Of a stretch of DNA of 64,000 bases, positions 8,928-17,023 are shown one piece after another. Position 1 is the first letter of the stretch. Each line of letters opens with the position of its first letter. The notes under the pieces were generated by a model, which was not told where the DNA came from, searched no databases, and saw only the letters and a program-made list of their open reading frames with translations. Source of the stretch: Parvularcula maris (GTDB taxonomy: Bacteria; Pseudomonadota; Alphaproteobacteria; Caulobacterales; Parvularculaceae). The position numbers and the translations under genes are program-made. The stretch spans positions 1 to 64,000 of the forward strand of contig NZ_JANIBC010000011.1 in the NCBI RefSeq assembly GCF_024505085.1, given 5' to 3'.

Positions 8928-9181
8928 CCAAAACGATTCTTGATATTGCCCAACTACTTTCCGAGTTAGCAGAGAAAGGTGCTGTCACCGATCCAGCTGA
9001 GTGGAAGCTGGAAGTCGATGGGGACATGGTTCTGGTGGACGGAAACGTTGTAGCCCTCATCAACTTGGCGGAGTTGAGTCTGAGACTTGCTGCGTCAACT
9101 GACGTTCATTCACACTACCATATCGCCGATAGTGGTTGGCCAGAACAGTCCTCCGTCGAACTTGTGCTAGGACGTCACTGA
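8924..9181 (+). CDS. Small protein, Imm32-like?
   Basis: 85-residue acidic soluble protein starting at a GTG that overlaps the VWA stop codon. I do not firmly recognise it. The C-terminal pattern, LINLAELSLRLA then SHYHIADSGW and SSVELVLG, resembles short Imm32-type proteins (leucine-rich helix, HxH strand, final hydrophobic strand). There is no toxin gene next to it, so an immunity role is not supported. Base composition is noticeably less GC-rich than the VWA gene (many AAA, TTG and GTT codons), which hints at recent acquisition. Confidence 0.6.
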   Translation: MTKTILDIAQLLSELAEKGAVTDPAEWKLEVDGDMVLVDGNVVALINLAELSLRLAASTDVHSHYHIADSGWPEQSSVELVLGRH

Positions 9182-9210
9182 TCAACCCAAGACCGAGAAG
9201 GTGAGAGCGG

Positions 9211-9335
9211 TCCTAGCCCTCTCCGCCCTCCGGGCACCTCCCCCACTCGTGGGGGAGAGAAGCAAGGAAGCGTCCGCCGCCCCCTCCTCGCTTCCCCTCC
9301 TTGAGGGGAAGCTGCCGGCAGGCTGAAGGGGAGGC
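9211..9335. repeat. Repeat family B, copy B2
   Basis: About 125 bp. The left half has CTCCGCCCTCCGGGCACC with CTCCCCCACTCGTGGGGGAG; the right half has GGGGAAGCTGCCGGCAGG then CTGAAGGGGAGG. The two halves are imperfect inverted copies. It lies just upstream of the DUF559 gene. Confidence 0.85.
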
Positions 9336-9359
9336 AGCGGAGCTGCATAGGAACGTTGT

Positions 9360-9755
9360 GTGAACACGCTTAATGGGTATGAACGTACAATGGCCTGCAA
9401 AACCACTAACCGGGCACGGAATCTGCGGAATACCATGCCGCTAGCCGAACAGCGCCTCTGGTTTCACCTGCGCCGCAAGCACCTACGCTACCGCTTCAGA
9501 CGTCAGCACCCGGTCGGTCCGTTCTTCCTCGATTTCGCCTGCGCTAAACTGAAGCTTGCCATCGAAGTCGATGGGGACAGTCATTTCGAAGACGAGGAAG
9601 CGCTGCTGTATGATCACCGCCGAACCGTGTTCCTTCAATCCGAAGGCTGGACCGTCTACAGAGCAACGAACCGGGAGGTTCGCGAGGAGATAGAGGCGGT
9701 TCTGTCCGGTATACTATCGGTTGCCGACGAAGTCGCTTCCAATCCGACGCGGTAG
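9360..9755 (+). CDS. DUF559 domain protein (Vsr-like nuclease fold)
   Basis: 131 residues. DUF559 proteins share the very-short-patch-repair endonuclease fold of the PD-(D/E)xK superfamily. Visible landmarks are RARNLRNTMPLAEQRLW, the basic stretch KHLRYRFRRQHP, then FFLDFACAKLKLAIEVDGDSH (candidate D and ExD metal ligands) and GWTVYRATNREV. The GTG start at 9360 has AGGAA six bases upstream; an ATG at 9390 is the alternative. The cytosol is the likely site. Family B repeats flank it on both sides, and the downstream copy begins at the stop codon. This suggests the gene and the repeats travel or act together (inference). Confidence 0.85.
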   Translation: MNTLNGYERTMACKTTNRARNLRNTMPLAEQRLWFHLRRKHLRYRFRRQHPVGPFFLDFACAKLKLAIEVDGDSHFEDEEALLYDHRRTVFLQSEGWTVYRATNREVREEIEAVLSGILSVADEVASNPTR

Positions 9756-9872
9756 CCCCCTCCGCCCTTCGGGCACCTCCCCCACCAGTGGGGGAGGGAA
9801 GCAGCAGCAATGTTGGCCCTCTATCTCGCTCCCCCACAAGTGGGGGAGCTGCCGGCAGGCTGAGGGGGCTTA
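9756..9872. repeat. Repeat family B, copy B3
   Basis: Near-canonical 117-bp copy. The left half is CCTCCGCCCTTCGGGCACC followed by CTCCCCCACCAGTGGGGGAG; the right half is CTCCCCCACAAGTGGGGGAG followed by CTGCCGGCAGGCTGAGGGGG. It abuts the DUF559 stop codon directly. Confidence 0.9.
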
Positions 9873-10248
9873 CGCCCCCACGCACCAAATTATCCCCGCC
9901 CCTTCTCCATGCCCTACAACCCTCCCGTCAGCGGATGGCCCCCCGGGCCAGGGGACGGAGCGGCGCCTTCTTCCGTACCGGCTGCTGACCGCGAGTTGTG
10001 CCTTAGGGGGCGCTTCGGTTCTGGGGGCGGTGTGTCCGCTTAACGTCCGGGTGCCGAAAGAAAGACCCCGCCGGGTGAGCTAAGGATTGGCCCTGGCGAA
10101 GCACCTCTTACGAGCACGCGCGGCTCGGGCCCTGGGAAGCCCTCAGGCTGCCGCACAGTCATTTTTCGAACCCTCCGCAGCAGCCAGCCGCGCGTGGTCC
10201 CCGAACGACCTTTCCGTAAGTCCGCCGCGAGGCGGATGTTCGGTATGG
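9873..10248. other. Unassigned 376-bp intergenic region
   Basis: No convincing coding region on either strand. I looked for conserved RNase P, tmRNA and SRP RNA landmarks and did not see them. The stretch is GC-rich with several short inverted repeats, for example GTCCGCCGCGAGGCGGAT near 10219. It could hold a structured RNA or decayed repeats. Confidence 0.4.
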
Positions 10249-10335
10249 CCGTAGTGCGGTCAGCGGCGCAGCAATTGGCCGCGATCCTCGTTGGTCTCTA
10301 CAACGCGGCCAACCCTGACCAGCAGACCGCCCTAC
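10249..10335. repeat. Repeat family C, copy C1
   Basis: Imperfect inverted repeat of about 87 bp beginning CCGTAGTGCGGTCAGC, with an internal ATTGGCCGCG and the reverse-complement arm GACCGCCCTAC at the right end. The second copy is at 29046-29124. It abuts the stop codon of der. Confidence 0.75.
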
Positions 10336-11703
10336 CTACCGCTTCTTCTTCTTCCCCTCATACGGATTTTCCCCGGCCCGAAGGAACACCCGCACCGGCG
10401 TCCCCTCGAGCTCGAAGCTCTCCCGCATCGAGTTCACCAGATACCGCCGGTAGCTCTCAGGCACCTCCGCCGCGCGCTGGCACTTGATGACCACCGTCGG
10501 GGGCCGGGTCTTGATCTGCGCGGCGTAGCGCATCTTGATCCGCCTGCCCCCTACCGCAGGCGGCGGGTGGTGGGCGACCACCCCCTCGAGCCATCGGTTG
10601 AGCTCAGCAGTCTTCACTTTGGCGTTCCAGTCGCGGTACGCCTCGACGATCATCGGCATCAGCTTGTCGATGTAGCGGCCCGTCAGTGCCGAGAGGAACA
10701 CCACCCGCACCCCACCGAACTGGGGCATGGCGCGCAGGGCGTCGAGGCGCAGCTCCTTGGCGGCGAGATCCGTGTCCTCCACCAGGTCCCACTTATTCAC
10801 GACGATGACGGCGGCCCTACCCTCCTCGGCGATGAAGTCCGCGATCTGGAGGTCCTGCTTCTCGAAGGGCTGGGTGGCGTCGATCACCAAGACCGCCACC
10901 TCGGAGAAGCGCACCGCGCGCAGCGTGTCGCCCACGGAGAGCTTCTCCAGCTTCTCCTGCACCTTCGCCTTCTTGCGCATGCCCGCCGTGTCCCAGAGGG
11001 CCACCGGCCAGTCGCGCTCTCCGTCGGACCAGACCCAGTCCACCTCAATGGAGTCGCGGGTGATCCCGGCTTCAGGACCGGTCAGCATGCGTTCTTCTTG
11101 CAGGAGCTTGTTGATCAGCGTCGATTTGCCCGCATTGGGCCGCCCGACGATCGCCACACGGAGGGGTTTGAACTCGGGGTCCTCCTCCTCGTCCTTGTCG
11201 GGGTCGATGCCATGACGCTCCACGGTCTCGGCCATGGCCTGGTAGAGGTCGGCCATGCCCTCGCCATGCTCGGCGGAGATGGCGATGGGGTCGCCGAGGC
11301 CGAGCTCGTAGGCCTCATAGGCGCCCTCCTCGCCGCGGCCTTCCGTCTTGTTGGCGACCAAAACCACGGGGGTGGGCGAAGCGCGCAGGATCTCTGCGAG
11401 GTTCCTGTCCTGCGCCGTCAGCCCCGAGCGGGCGTCCACCATGAAGAAGGCGATGTCGGCGTCGGCGACGGCTTTTTCTGTCCCCTCCCGCATCCGCGCC
11501 TGTAGACTGCCGTCGGCGGCATCTTCGAGCCCTGCGGTATCCATCAGCCGCACGTCGAAGTCACCGAAGGTGATGTCGAGGTCCCGCCGGTCGCGGGTCA
11601 CCCCCGGCTGGTCATCCACAATGGCCAGCTTCCGCCCGGCCAGGCGGTTGAACAGAGTGGACTTGCCGACATTGGGACGGCCGATAATGGCGAGCTTGAG
11701 CAT
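10336..11703 (-). CDS. der: Ribosome biogenesis GTPase Der
   Basis: Double-GTPase that acts in 50S ribosomal subunit maturation. Two G domains are complete: first with GRPNVGKST (8-16), DTAG and NKTE; second with GRPNAGKST, DTAGMRKK and NKWD. A KH-like C-terminal domain follows and ends in a lysine-rich tail (GKKKKR). The 455-residue length is typical. It is likely essential and monocistronic. The intergenic spaces on both sides are occupied by repeats (family C at its 3' end, family A upstream). Confidence 0.97.
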   Translation of the reverse strand: MLKLAIIGRPNVGKSTLFNRLAGRKLAIVDDQPGVTRDRRDLDITFGDFDVRLMDTAGLEDAADGSLQARMREGTEKAVADADIAFFMVDARSGLTAQDRNLAEILRASPTPVVLVANKTEGRGEEGAYEAYELGLGDPIAISAEHGEGMADLYQAMAETVERHGIDPDKDEEEDPEFKPLRVAIVGRPNAGKSTLINKLLQEERMLTGPEAGITRDSIEVDWVWSDGERDWPVALWDTAGMRKKAKVQEKLEKLSVGDTLRAVRFSEVAVLVIDATQPFEKQDLQIADFIAEEGRAAVIVVNKWDLVEDTDLAAKELRLDALRAMPQFGGVRVVFLSALTGRYIDKLMPMIVEAYRDWNAKVKTAELNRWLEGVVAHHPPPAVGGRRIKMRYAAQIKTRPPTVVIKCQRAAEVPESYRRYLVNSMRESFELEGTPVRVFLRAGENPYEGKKKKR

Positions 11704-11764
11704 AGCCGGGCGCCGCTAGCAGATGCGGAGGGGGATGTCATGTTGCGTTGTAGGTTCTCCACCG

Positions 11765-11896
11765 CGTCATCCCGGAAAGCCGTCAGGCTTATCCGGGACC
11801 CATGGACCGGACCGAGCAGGCTGCGCTGCCGTTGTGGCTGTCGTTACCCACAGGCCATGGGTCCCGGCTCTCCGCTTCGCTACGGCCGGGATGACG
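11765..11896. repeat. Repeat family A, copy A2
   Basis: 132-bp inverted repeat with the same CGTCATCCCGG ends and inner GGGACCCATGG / CCATGGGTCCC arms as copy A1. It lies between the start of der and the end of the Mrp-like operon. Confidence 0.9.
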
Positions 11897-11908
11897 GAAC
11901 ATAGAACC

Positions 11909-13672
11909 CTAGTTCGCGAACACCGCGATCAGCACCACCGCGAGAACCCCCGCCGTGGTCAGCGCCGTATAGCCCACGGTCCAGTTGCGCGAGAGCCTGC
12001 CGCCCGGCCCCGCCGCAACGCCCAGGCCGGAAAGAAGCGCCGACTGCCCCTCCTTGATCCCGCCCCAGACGCGGTGCCAGACGGCGACCACGCCGTTCTT
12101 CGCGGCCATCACTGCGCGGTAGCCAGGCACGCGCCAGAACCAGTCCACATCGAGATTCGTCGACCGCACCTCCGCCGGATAGAGCTTGAATCTGACCAGC
12201 AGCATGAAGGCGAGGATCGCGAACATCAGAAGCTGCATCTGCGTTGCCACATGCTCGAAGGTATAGGCGTGGTAGTCTGTCTCGTAGGGCAGCAGTCCGT
12301 AGAGGATCGGCGGGTAGATGCCGATCAGGATGCAGACAAAGGCCGCCAGCCCCATGGCGATCAGCATGGGCCGGGGCGCCTCTTCCGGCCTCGGCGCCCC
12401 TCCCCGTAAAGATGGCGCGAAGCGGTCATGGGCGAAGAAGGCGAAATACGGGATCTTGATCCCTGAGTGCTCTAGCACACCGGCGGAGGCGAAGAGGAGC
12501 GCCAGATAGGCGAAGAACATATGCTCCTCGGCTGCGGCCAGGGTTATCATCGACTTGGCCACGAAGCCCGAGAAGAGAGGGAAGGCCGAGATCGACAGGG
12601 CACCGATGATAGTGAAGATGGTGGTCAGCGGCATGGATTTGTGGAGGCCGCCGAGCTCCGTCGCCTTGGCCGTCCCCACCCGGACGAGCACCGCGCCCAT
12701 GCCCATGAAGAGGAGCGCCTTATAGGTGATATGGACGAAGGCGTGGGCCGCCGCGCCGTTGATCGCCAGTTCCGTACCGATGCCGATGGCGGCGACCATG
12801 AAGCCGAGCTGGTTGTTCAGCGAGTAGGCCAGCACCTTGCGCAGATCGTTCTCGATCAGCGCGAAGAAGACCGGGAAGGCGGTCATGACGCAGCCGATGG
12901 GGATGAGGATGTCGGTCCCGGCAAACCCCCTCGCCAGGGCGTAGATGGCAAGCTTGGTGGTGAAGGCCGACAGCATCACCGCGCCCACCGCCGAAGCTTT
13001 CGGGTAGCTGTCCTGCAGCCAGGTATGGAGCAGCGGGAAGCAGGCCTTGATGGCAAACGCCAGAAGGATCAGCGCCGCCGCCGGGTTGGTTCCCGCCTCG
13101 GTGAAGAGCTCGAACGCGCCGAACTCGGAGGAACCTCCTGCGTTCAGGTGCAGAACGATGCCAGCGAAGAGCGCGAGGCCCGAGATGACCTGGATGACGA
13201 GGTAGCGCATCCCCGCCTTGAACGCCATGTGGGTGCCGCCTGCCCAGACGATGAACACGGAGGAAAGGGCTGCGATCTCCCAGTAGATGAAGAGGGTCAG
13301 GAGGTCCCCCGCCAGCGCTCCGCCAATGGCCGAGCCCGCATAGATGAGGCCCGTAGACGCCTCGATCTTGGTGGCGTGCTGCCAGCCATAGATGACGTTG
13401 AGGAGGGCGGCGAAGTGGAAGATGGTGGCGAAGATCACCGACAGCTTGTCGAGCCGGAGCGGCGCGAACTCATAGCCCATCACCTGGGAGACGCCGTAAA
13501 TCTGCGCGTCCCCCATGGGGCCGACGCCCAAGGAGAGGAGCTGCAAGAAGCTGAGGACCACGGCGACGATGCCGATGATGCCCCGGCCCCTGGGTCCGAA
13601 GAAGACCATCAGCGCGCCGAGGGTCATCAGGATGACGGCGGGGCTCGTATCGGCGGGCAGGAACGGGATCAT
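11909..13672 (-). CDS. Mrp/Mbh-type antiporter subunit D-like (third copy)
   Basis: 587-residue polytopic membrane protein of the ND2/4/5-MrpD proton-translocating family, with about 14 hydrophobic helices. Family landmarks include GLIYAGSAIGGALAGDLLTLFIYWE, then AIKACFPLLHTWLQDSYPKAS (conserved Lys of the antiporter channel) and VLAYSLNNQLGFM. It is longer than canonical MrpD (about 500 residues); the C-terminal part after LLPYET is an added hydrophobic and amphipathic stretch. Last gene of the operon; its ATG overlaps the upstream stop as ATGA at 13669-13672. A third D-type subunit is unusual. Confidence 0.88.
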   Translation of the reverse strand: MIPFLPADTSPAVILMTLGALMVFFGPRGRGIIGIVAVVLSFLQLLSLGVGPMGDAQIYGVSQVMGYEFAPLRLDKLSVIFATIFHFAALLNVIYGWQHATKIEASTGLIYAGSAIGGALAGDLLTLFIYWEIAALSSVFIVWAGGTHMAFKAGMRYLVIQVISGLALFAGIVLHLNAGGSSEFGAFELFTEAGTNPAAALILLAFAIKACFPLLHTWLQDSYPKASAVGAVMLSAFTTKLAIYALARGFAGTDILIPIGCVMTAFPVFFALIENDLRKVLAYSLNNQLGFMVAAIGIGTELAINGAAAHAFVHITYKALLFMGMGAVLVRVGTAKATELGGLHKSMPLTTIFTIIGALSISAFPLFSGFVAKSMITLAAAEEHMFFAYLALLFASAGVLEHSGIKIPYFAFFAHDRFAPSLRGGAPRPEEAPRPMLIAMGLAAFVCILIGIYPPILYGLLPYETDYHAYTFEHVATQMQLLMFAILAFMLLVRFKLYPAEVRSTNLDVDWFWRVPGYRAVMAAKNGVVAVWHRVWGGIKEGQSALLSGLGVAAGPGGRLSRNWTVGYTALTTAGVLAVVLIAVFAN

Positions 13673-14025
13673 CGGCGTGCGTCCCCTAGGTCCGCATCGT
13701 CCACCGCCACCTCGTCGTCGCGGCCGATCCTCGGAAGCTCCGCCTCGGCGCCGTCATAATAGCCTTCAGGGCGCATCAGGATCTTGCGCAAATGCTGACC
13801 CGCCAGGACGATGAAGGAGAAGCTGAGAAAACCCACCACGCCGTAGAAGACGGGGAAGGCGTCGAGGGTGAAGTGCGGGTGGGTCTTATGCAGGATCGCC
13901 AGCACCACATTCATCAGTGCAAAGAAAGCGCAGGTCGCCGGAACGATGATCCAGATGAGCCGCAGGGTCTTCGGTGTCTCGAATACGCTGCGCTCTTCGG
14001 GCCTGATTTCAGGGTGGTCGCTCAT
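13669..14025 (-). CDS. Small two-helix membrane protein within the Mrp-like operon
   Basis: 118 residues. Two hydrophobic helices (about 24-45 and 58-80) are followed by a charged C-terminus rich in Asp, Glu and Arg. I do not recognise a named family. Its start overlaps the stop of the second D-like gene and its stop overlaps the start of the third (both ATGA). It is therefore co-translated with the antiporter and is plausibly an accessory subunit linking the third D-like protein to the complex. Confidence 0.8.
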   Translation of the reverse strand: MSDHPEIRPEERSVFETPKTLRLIWIIVPATCAFFALMNVVLAILHKTHPHFTLDAFPVFYGVVGFLSFSFIVLAGQHLRKILMRPEGYYDGAEAELPRIGRDDEVAVDDADLGDARR

Positions 14026-15515
14026 AGCCCCTCCACCAGGGGTTCGAGATAGCGGACGAGGTCGCCCATGAGGAAGAAGAGAACGAGGCAGCCGACCGCC
14101 GTGACCCAGGCGGGTACCAGGGCGGCGGCGGGGGCCTCCTGGATGCGGCTGTCGTCCATGCCCTCAGGGACTGGGTCCATGAAGGCCCTGACCGCCGGGG
14201 GTAGGAGATAGACGATGTTGAGGAGGCTCGAGATGATCAGCACCGCGATCAGGATCAGGTCACCCGTCTCCGCGCTACCCAGCATCAGGAAGAATTTGGG
14301 CCAGGTGCCTGCGAGGGGAGGAAGCCCGATGATGGAGCACGCGCCGATGATATAGGCGGCGAACGTATACGGCATGATGCGCCCCAGCCCTCTCATATCG
14401 GAGATGTATTTGAGGTGATGCGCCGTGGCGATGGCGCCTGCGCACATGAAGAGGGTCATCTTGCCGAGTGCGTGGGCGGCGATCTGTGTGCCGCCTCCTA
14501 GGATGCCGTAGCGGGTGGCGAGCATCGCGGCGAGGGTCACGTAGCTGAGCTGGCTGACCGTGGAATAGGCGAGGCGCGCTTTGAGATTGTCCTGGGTCAT
14601 GGCGATCAGCGAGGCGGCGAGGATGGAGAAGGCCGCCACGTAGAGGATCACGTCCGACATGCCTGAGGCGGCGATATTCGAGGCGCCGAAGGTGTAGAGG
14701 CTGATCTTCAGCACACCGAAGACCCCTGCCTTCACCACGGCGACGGCGTGAAGGAAGGCCGAGACCGGCGTCGGCGCGACCATGGCGTTGGGTAGCCAGG
14801 GGTGGAAGGGCATCAGCGCCGCCTTCGCCGTACCCCAGACCGAGAGGCTGAGGAGGATGGCGAACACCACGGGCATGTTCTGGACGAGCTCACCCAATAT
14901 GCCGCCAAGGACAAAGTCCGTGGTCCCCGTGAGGCCGTAGATCCAGATCACGGCGGGCAGCAGCAGCCCGATGGAGGTGCCCATCAGGATGCCGAGATAG
15001 ACCCGGCCCCCTGCCCTCGCTGCGCCGTTCCTCTCATGGGTGACTAGGGGGAAGGTCGAGACCGTCAGCGCCTCGTAGAAGAGGAAGAAGGTGAGAAGGT
15101 TGCCGGCATAAGCGATGCCGAGCGCCGCCGAGATCGCGGCGCAGAAGGCCATGTAGAAGCGGGTCTGCGCCTTCGCGCCGTGCCCCCTCATATAGCCGAT
15201 GGAGTAGACCGTGTTGACGATCCAGAGGCCTGAGGCGATCAGGGCGAAGAGCGCTCCCAGGGGCTCGGCGGCGAGGCGAAGGGAGAGGCCCGGCAGCATC
15301 TCCACGATCTCGACGGTGGGCCGCTCGCCTGCGCCGACGGCGATAAAGACTGTCAGGGTGCAGTATAACGTGACAGCGCCGGTGATGAGGCTAGCCGCCT
15401 CGCGCAGGTTCGGCTGGCGGTCGAGAAGCGCCACGGCGCAGAGGCCGAGGACGGGCACAACCATGGAGACGAGCATGGCCGTCTCAGGCGAGAGAAGGGA
15501 GAAGAGCGCAGCCAT
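14022..15515 (-). CDS. Mrp/Mbh-type antiporter subunit D-like (second copy)
   Basis: 497-residue ND4/MrpD-type proton-conducting subunit with about 14 transmembrane helices. Landmarks are LLTFFLFYEALTVSTFPLV (channel Glu), AALMPFHPWLPNAMVAPTPV (channel Lys and the conserved HxWLPxA motif) and ARLAYSTVSQLSYV. It forms part of the membrane arm of a cation/proton antiporter. Its start and the stop of the upstream D-like gene share a base (TAATG at 15515), indicating tight coupling. Confidence 0.9.
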   Translation of the reverse strand: MAALFSLLSPETAMLVSMVVPVLGLCAVALLDRQPNLREAASLITGAVTLYCTLTVFIAVGAGERPTVEIVEMLPGLSLRLAAEPLGALFALIASGLWIVNTVYSIGYMRGHGAKAQTRFYMAFCAAISAALGIAYAGNLLTFFLFYEALTVSTFPLVTHERNGAARAGGRVYLGILMGTSIGLLLPAVIWIYGLTGTTDFVLGGILGELVQNMPVVFAILLSLSVWGTAKAALMPFHPWLPNAMVAPTPVSAFLHAVAVVKAGVFGVLKISLYTFGASNIAASGMSDVILYVAAFSILAASLIAMTQDNLKARLAYSTVSQLSYVTLAAMLATRYGILGGGTQIAAHALGKMTLFMCAGAIATAHHLKYISDMRGLGRIMPYTFAAYIIGACSIIGLPPLAGTWPKFFLMLGSAETGDLILIAVLIISSLLNIVYLLPPAVRAFMDPVPEGMDDSRIQEAPAAALVPAWVTAVGCLVLFFLMGDLVRYLEPLVEGL

Positions 15516-17023
15516 TACGAAGCACTCCCGAAGCCTAAGCCCGTGCCCAGAAGGCTCTCAGCGGCAGCGCGGCAGAGCTCGATCAGTCCGCCTGCGTCGA
15601 TACCGAGATAGAGGGTCAGCCCTGCCATCAGCAGCATGGGGATGGTCATACCGAGCGGCACGGCCTTCACGGGGGCGTTGTTGTCAGGATCTTCGAGCAG
15701 CATGGTCCAGGCGATCCGGCCCACATAGGCCACCGCTAGAAGCGAAGAGGCCACGATCATCAGCACGATCAGCAGGGTTGGCACGGGCTGTACGCTTCCG
15801 AACGCCGCTTGGATCAGCACCCATTTGGAGATGAACCCGCCAGTCAGCGGCACACCGATCAAGGACAGGCCACCAATGAGGAAGGCGGCGGTGGTGATCG
15901 GCATCTTCTTGGCGAGGCCCTTATAGGCCGAGAGCCTGTGCGAGCCGACGGCGAAGAAGACCGCGCCCACGGCCATGAAAAGCGCGCTCTTCATCACCGC
16001 GTGCTGCACCACATGGACGAGCGCCGCACCGACCCCGTCCACCGTGGCGAAGCTGATGCCGAGCAGCATGTAGCCGATCTGGGCCACGGAGGAGTAGGCG
16101 AGGATCATCTTCACGTCCTCGCGGAAGATGGCCACCGTCGAGGCGTAGAACATGCCGATGAGGCCGAGGATCAGGAAGAAGGTGAAGGCGACATCGGCGA
16201 AGCCGAAGCTGAAGCCGAAAACCGTGAAGAGGAAGCGCAGCATGGCGTAGATCGCCACCTTGGTGCTGGTCGAGGCGAGGAACGCCGTCACCGCCGAGGG
16301 CGCGTAGGTATAGGCATCGGGCAGCCAGCGGTGCAGCGGGAACATGGCGAGCTTCAGGGCGATGCCGGTGACGATGAAGGCGTAGCCTGCACGCACGACC
16401 TTGTTGTCCTGGCCCTGCATCTGCTCGTTGATGTCGAGCATGTTCAGCGTACCCGTCACCTGGTAGAGGAGCCCGAGACCGATGACGAAGAAGGTCGCGC
16501 CGATGGTCCCAAGGACCAGATAGGTGAAGGCCGCCGTCAGTGCCCGCCGGTCCCGCTTCGCCCCCAAGGCCACGAGGGTGTAGGTCGAGAGCGAGCTGAT
16601 CTCCAGGAAGACGAAGACGTTGAACGCGTCCCCCGTCGCCACCACGCCCATGAGGCCCGCGAAGCAGATGAGGAACATCGCGAAGAAGGCGCTGATCTGG
16701 TAGCCGTTGATCTCCGCCCTGATGCTCTCGATCGCATAGGGAAGGGTCACGGCGGCCATGAGCGAGACGAGGCTCATCACGATCGCGCCGGCCAGGTCGA
16801 TGCGGTAGACGATGCCGAGGGGGCTGGCCCAGCCGCCGAGGGCGTATTCGGCAGCGCCGCCGGTCGCGATCTGCTGCAGCAGCATCACCGAGAGGATGAA
16901 GGCGCCCCAGGCGACCACGGTGGCGAAGCTGCCGGAAAGCTTGTTGTTCGGCAGCAGCAGGCACACCGGCGCCGCGATCAGCGGCAGGATGACCGGGAGG
17001 ACGGGGAGGTCATCAAGGAGCAT
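15515..17023 (-). CDS. mnhD: Mrp/Mbh-type antiporter subunit D (first copy)
   Basis: 502-residue polytopic protein, the closest of the three D-like subunits to canonical MrpD/MnhD. It has FNVFVFLEISSLSTYTLVALG, KLAMFPLHRWLPDAYTYAPS and ILAYSSVAQIGYM, including the channel Glu and Lys. It follows subunit C directly, with its start codon overlapping the end of the C gene, as in standard mrp operons. Expected to exchange cations for protons across the inner membrane. Confidence 0.92.
   Translation of the reverse strand: MLLDDLPVLPVILPLIAAPVCLLLPNNKLSGSFATVVAWGAFILSVMLLQQIATGGAAEYALGGWASPLGIVYRIDLAGAIVMSLVSLMAAVTLPYAIESIRAEINGYQISAFFAMFLICFAGLMGVVATGDAFNVFVFLEISSLSTYTLVALGAKRDRRALTAAFTYLVLGTIGATFFVIGLGLLYQVTGTLNMLDINEQMQGQDNKVVRAGYAFIVTGIALKLAMFPLHRWLPDAYTYAPSAVTAFLASTSTKVAIYAMLRFLFTVFGFSFGFADVAFTFFLILGLIGMFYASTVAIFREDVKMILAYSSVAQIGYMLLGISFATVDGVGAALVHVVQHAVMKSALFMAVGAVFFAVGSHRLSAYKGLAKKMPITTAAFLIGGLSLIGVPLTGGFISKWVLIQAAFGSVQPVPTLLIVLMIVASSLLAVAYVGRIAWTMLLEDPDNNAPVKAVPLGMTIPMLLMAGLTLYLGIDAGGLIELCRAAAESLLGTGLGFGSAS

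Noticed and set aside
9873-10248. Possible RNase P RNA, tmRNA or SRP RNA
   Set aside because: None of the conserved landmark sequences of these RNAs could be found on either strand.
10291-11505. Long open frame on the + strand opposite der
   Set aside because: It is a GC-rich antisense shadow; der on the - strand has full family motifs.
12521-13759. Long + strand open frame opposite the third D-like antiporter gene
   Set aside because: Composition is His/Arg/Glu-rich with no hydrophobic core or motif; it mirrors a membrane-protein gene.
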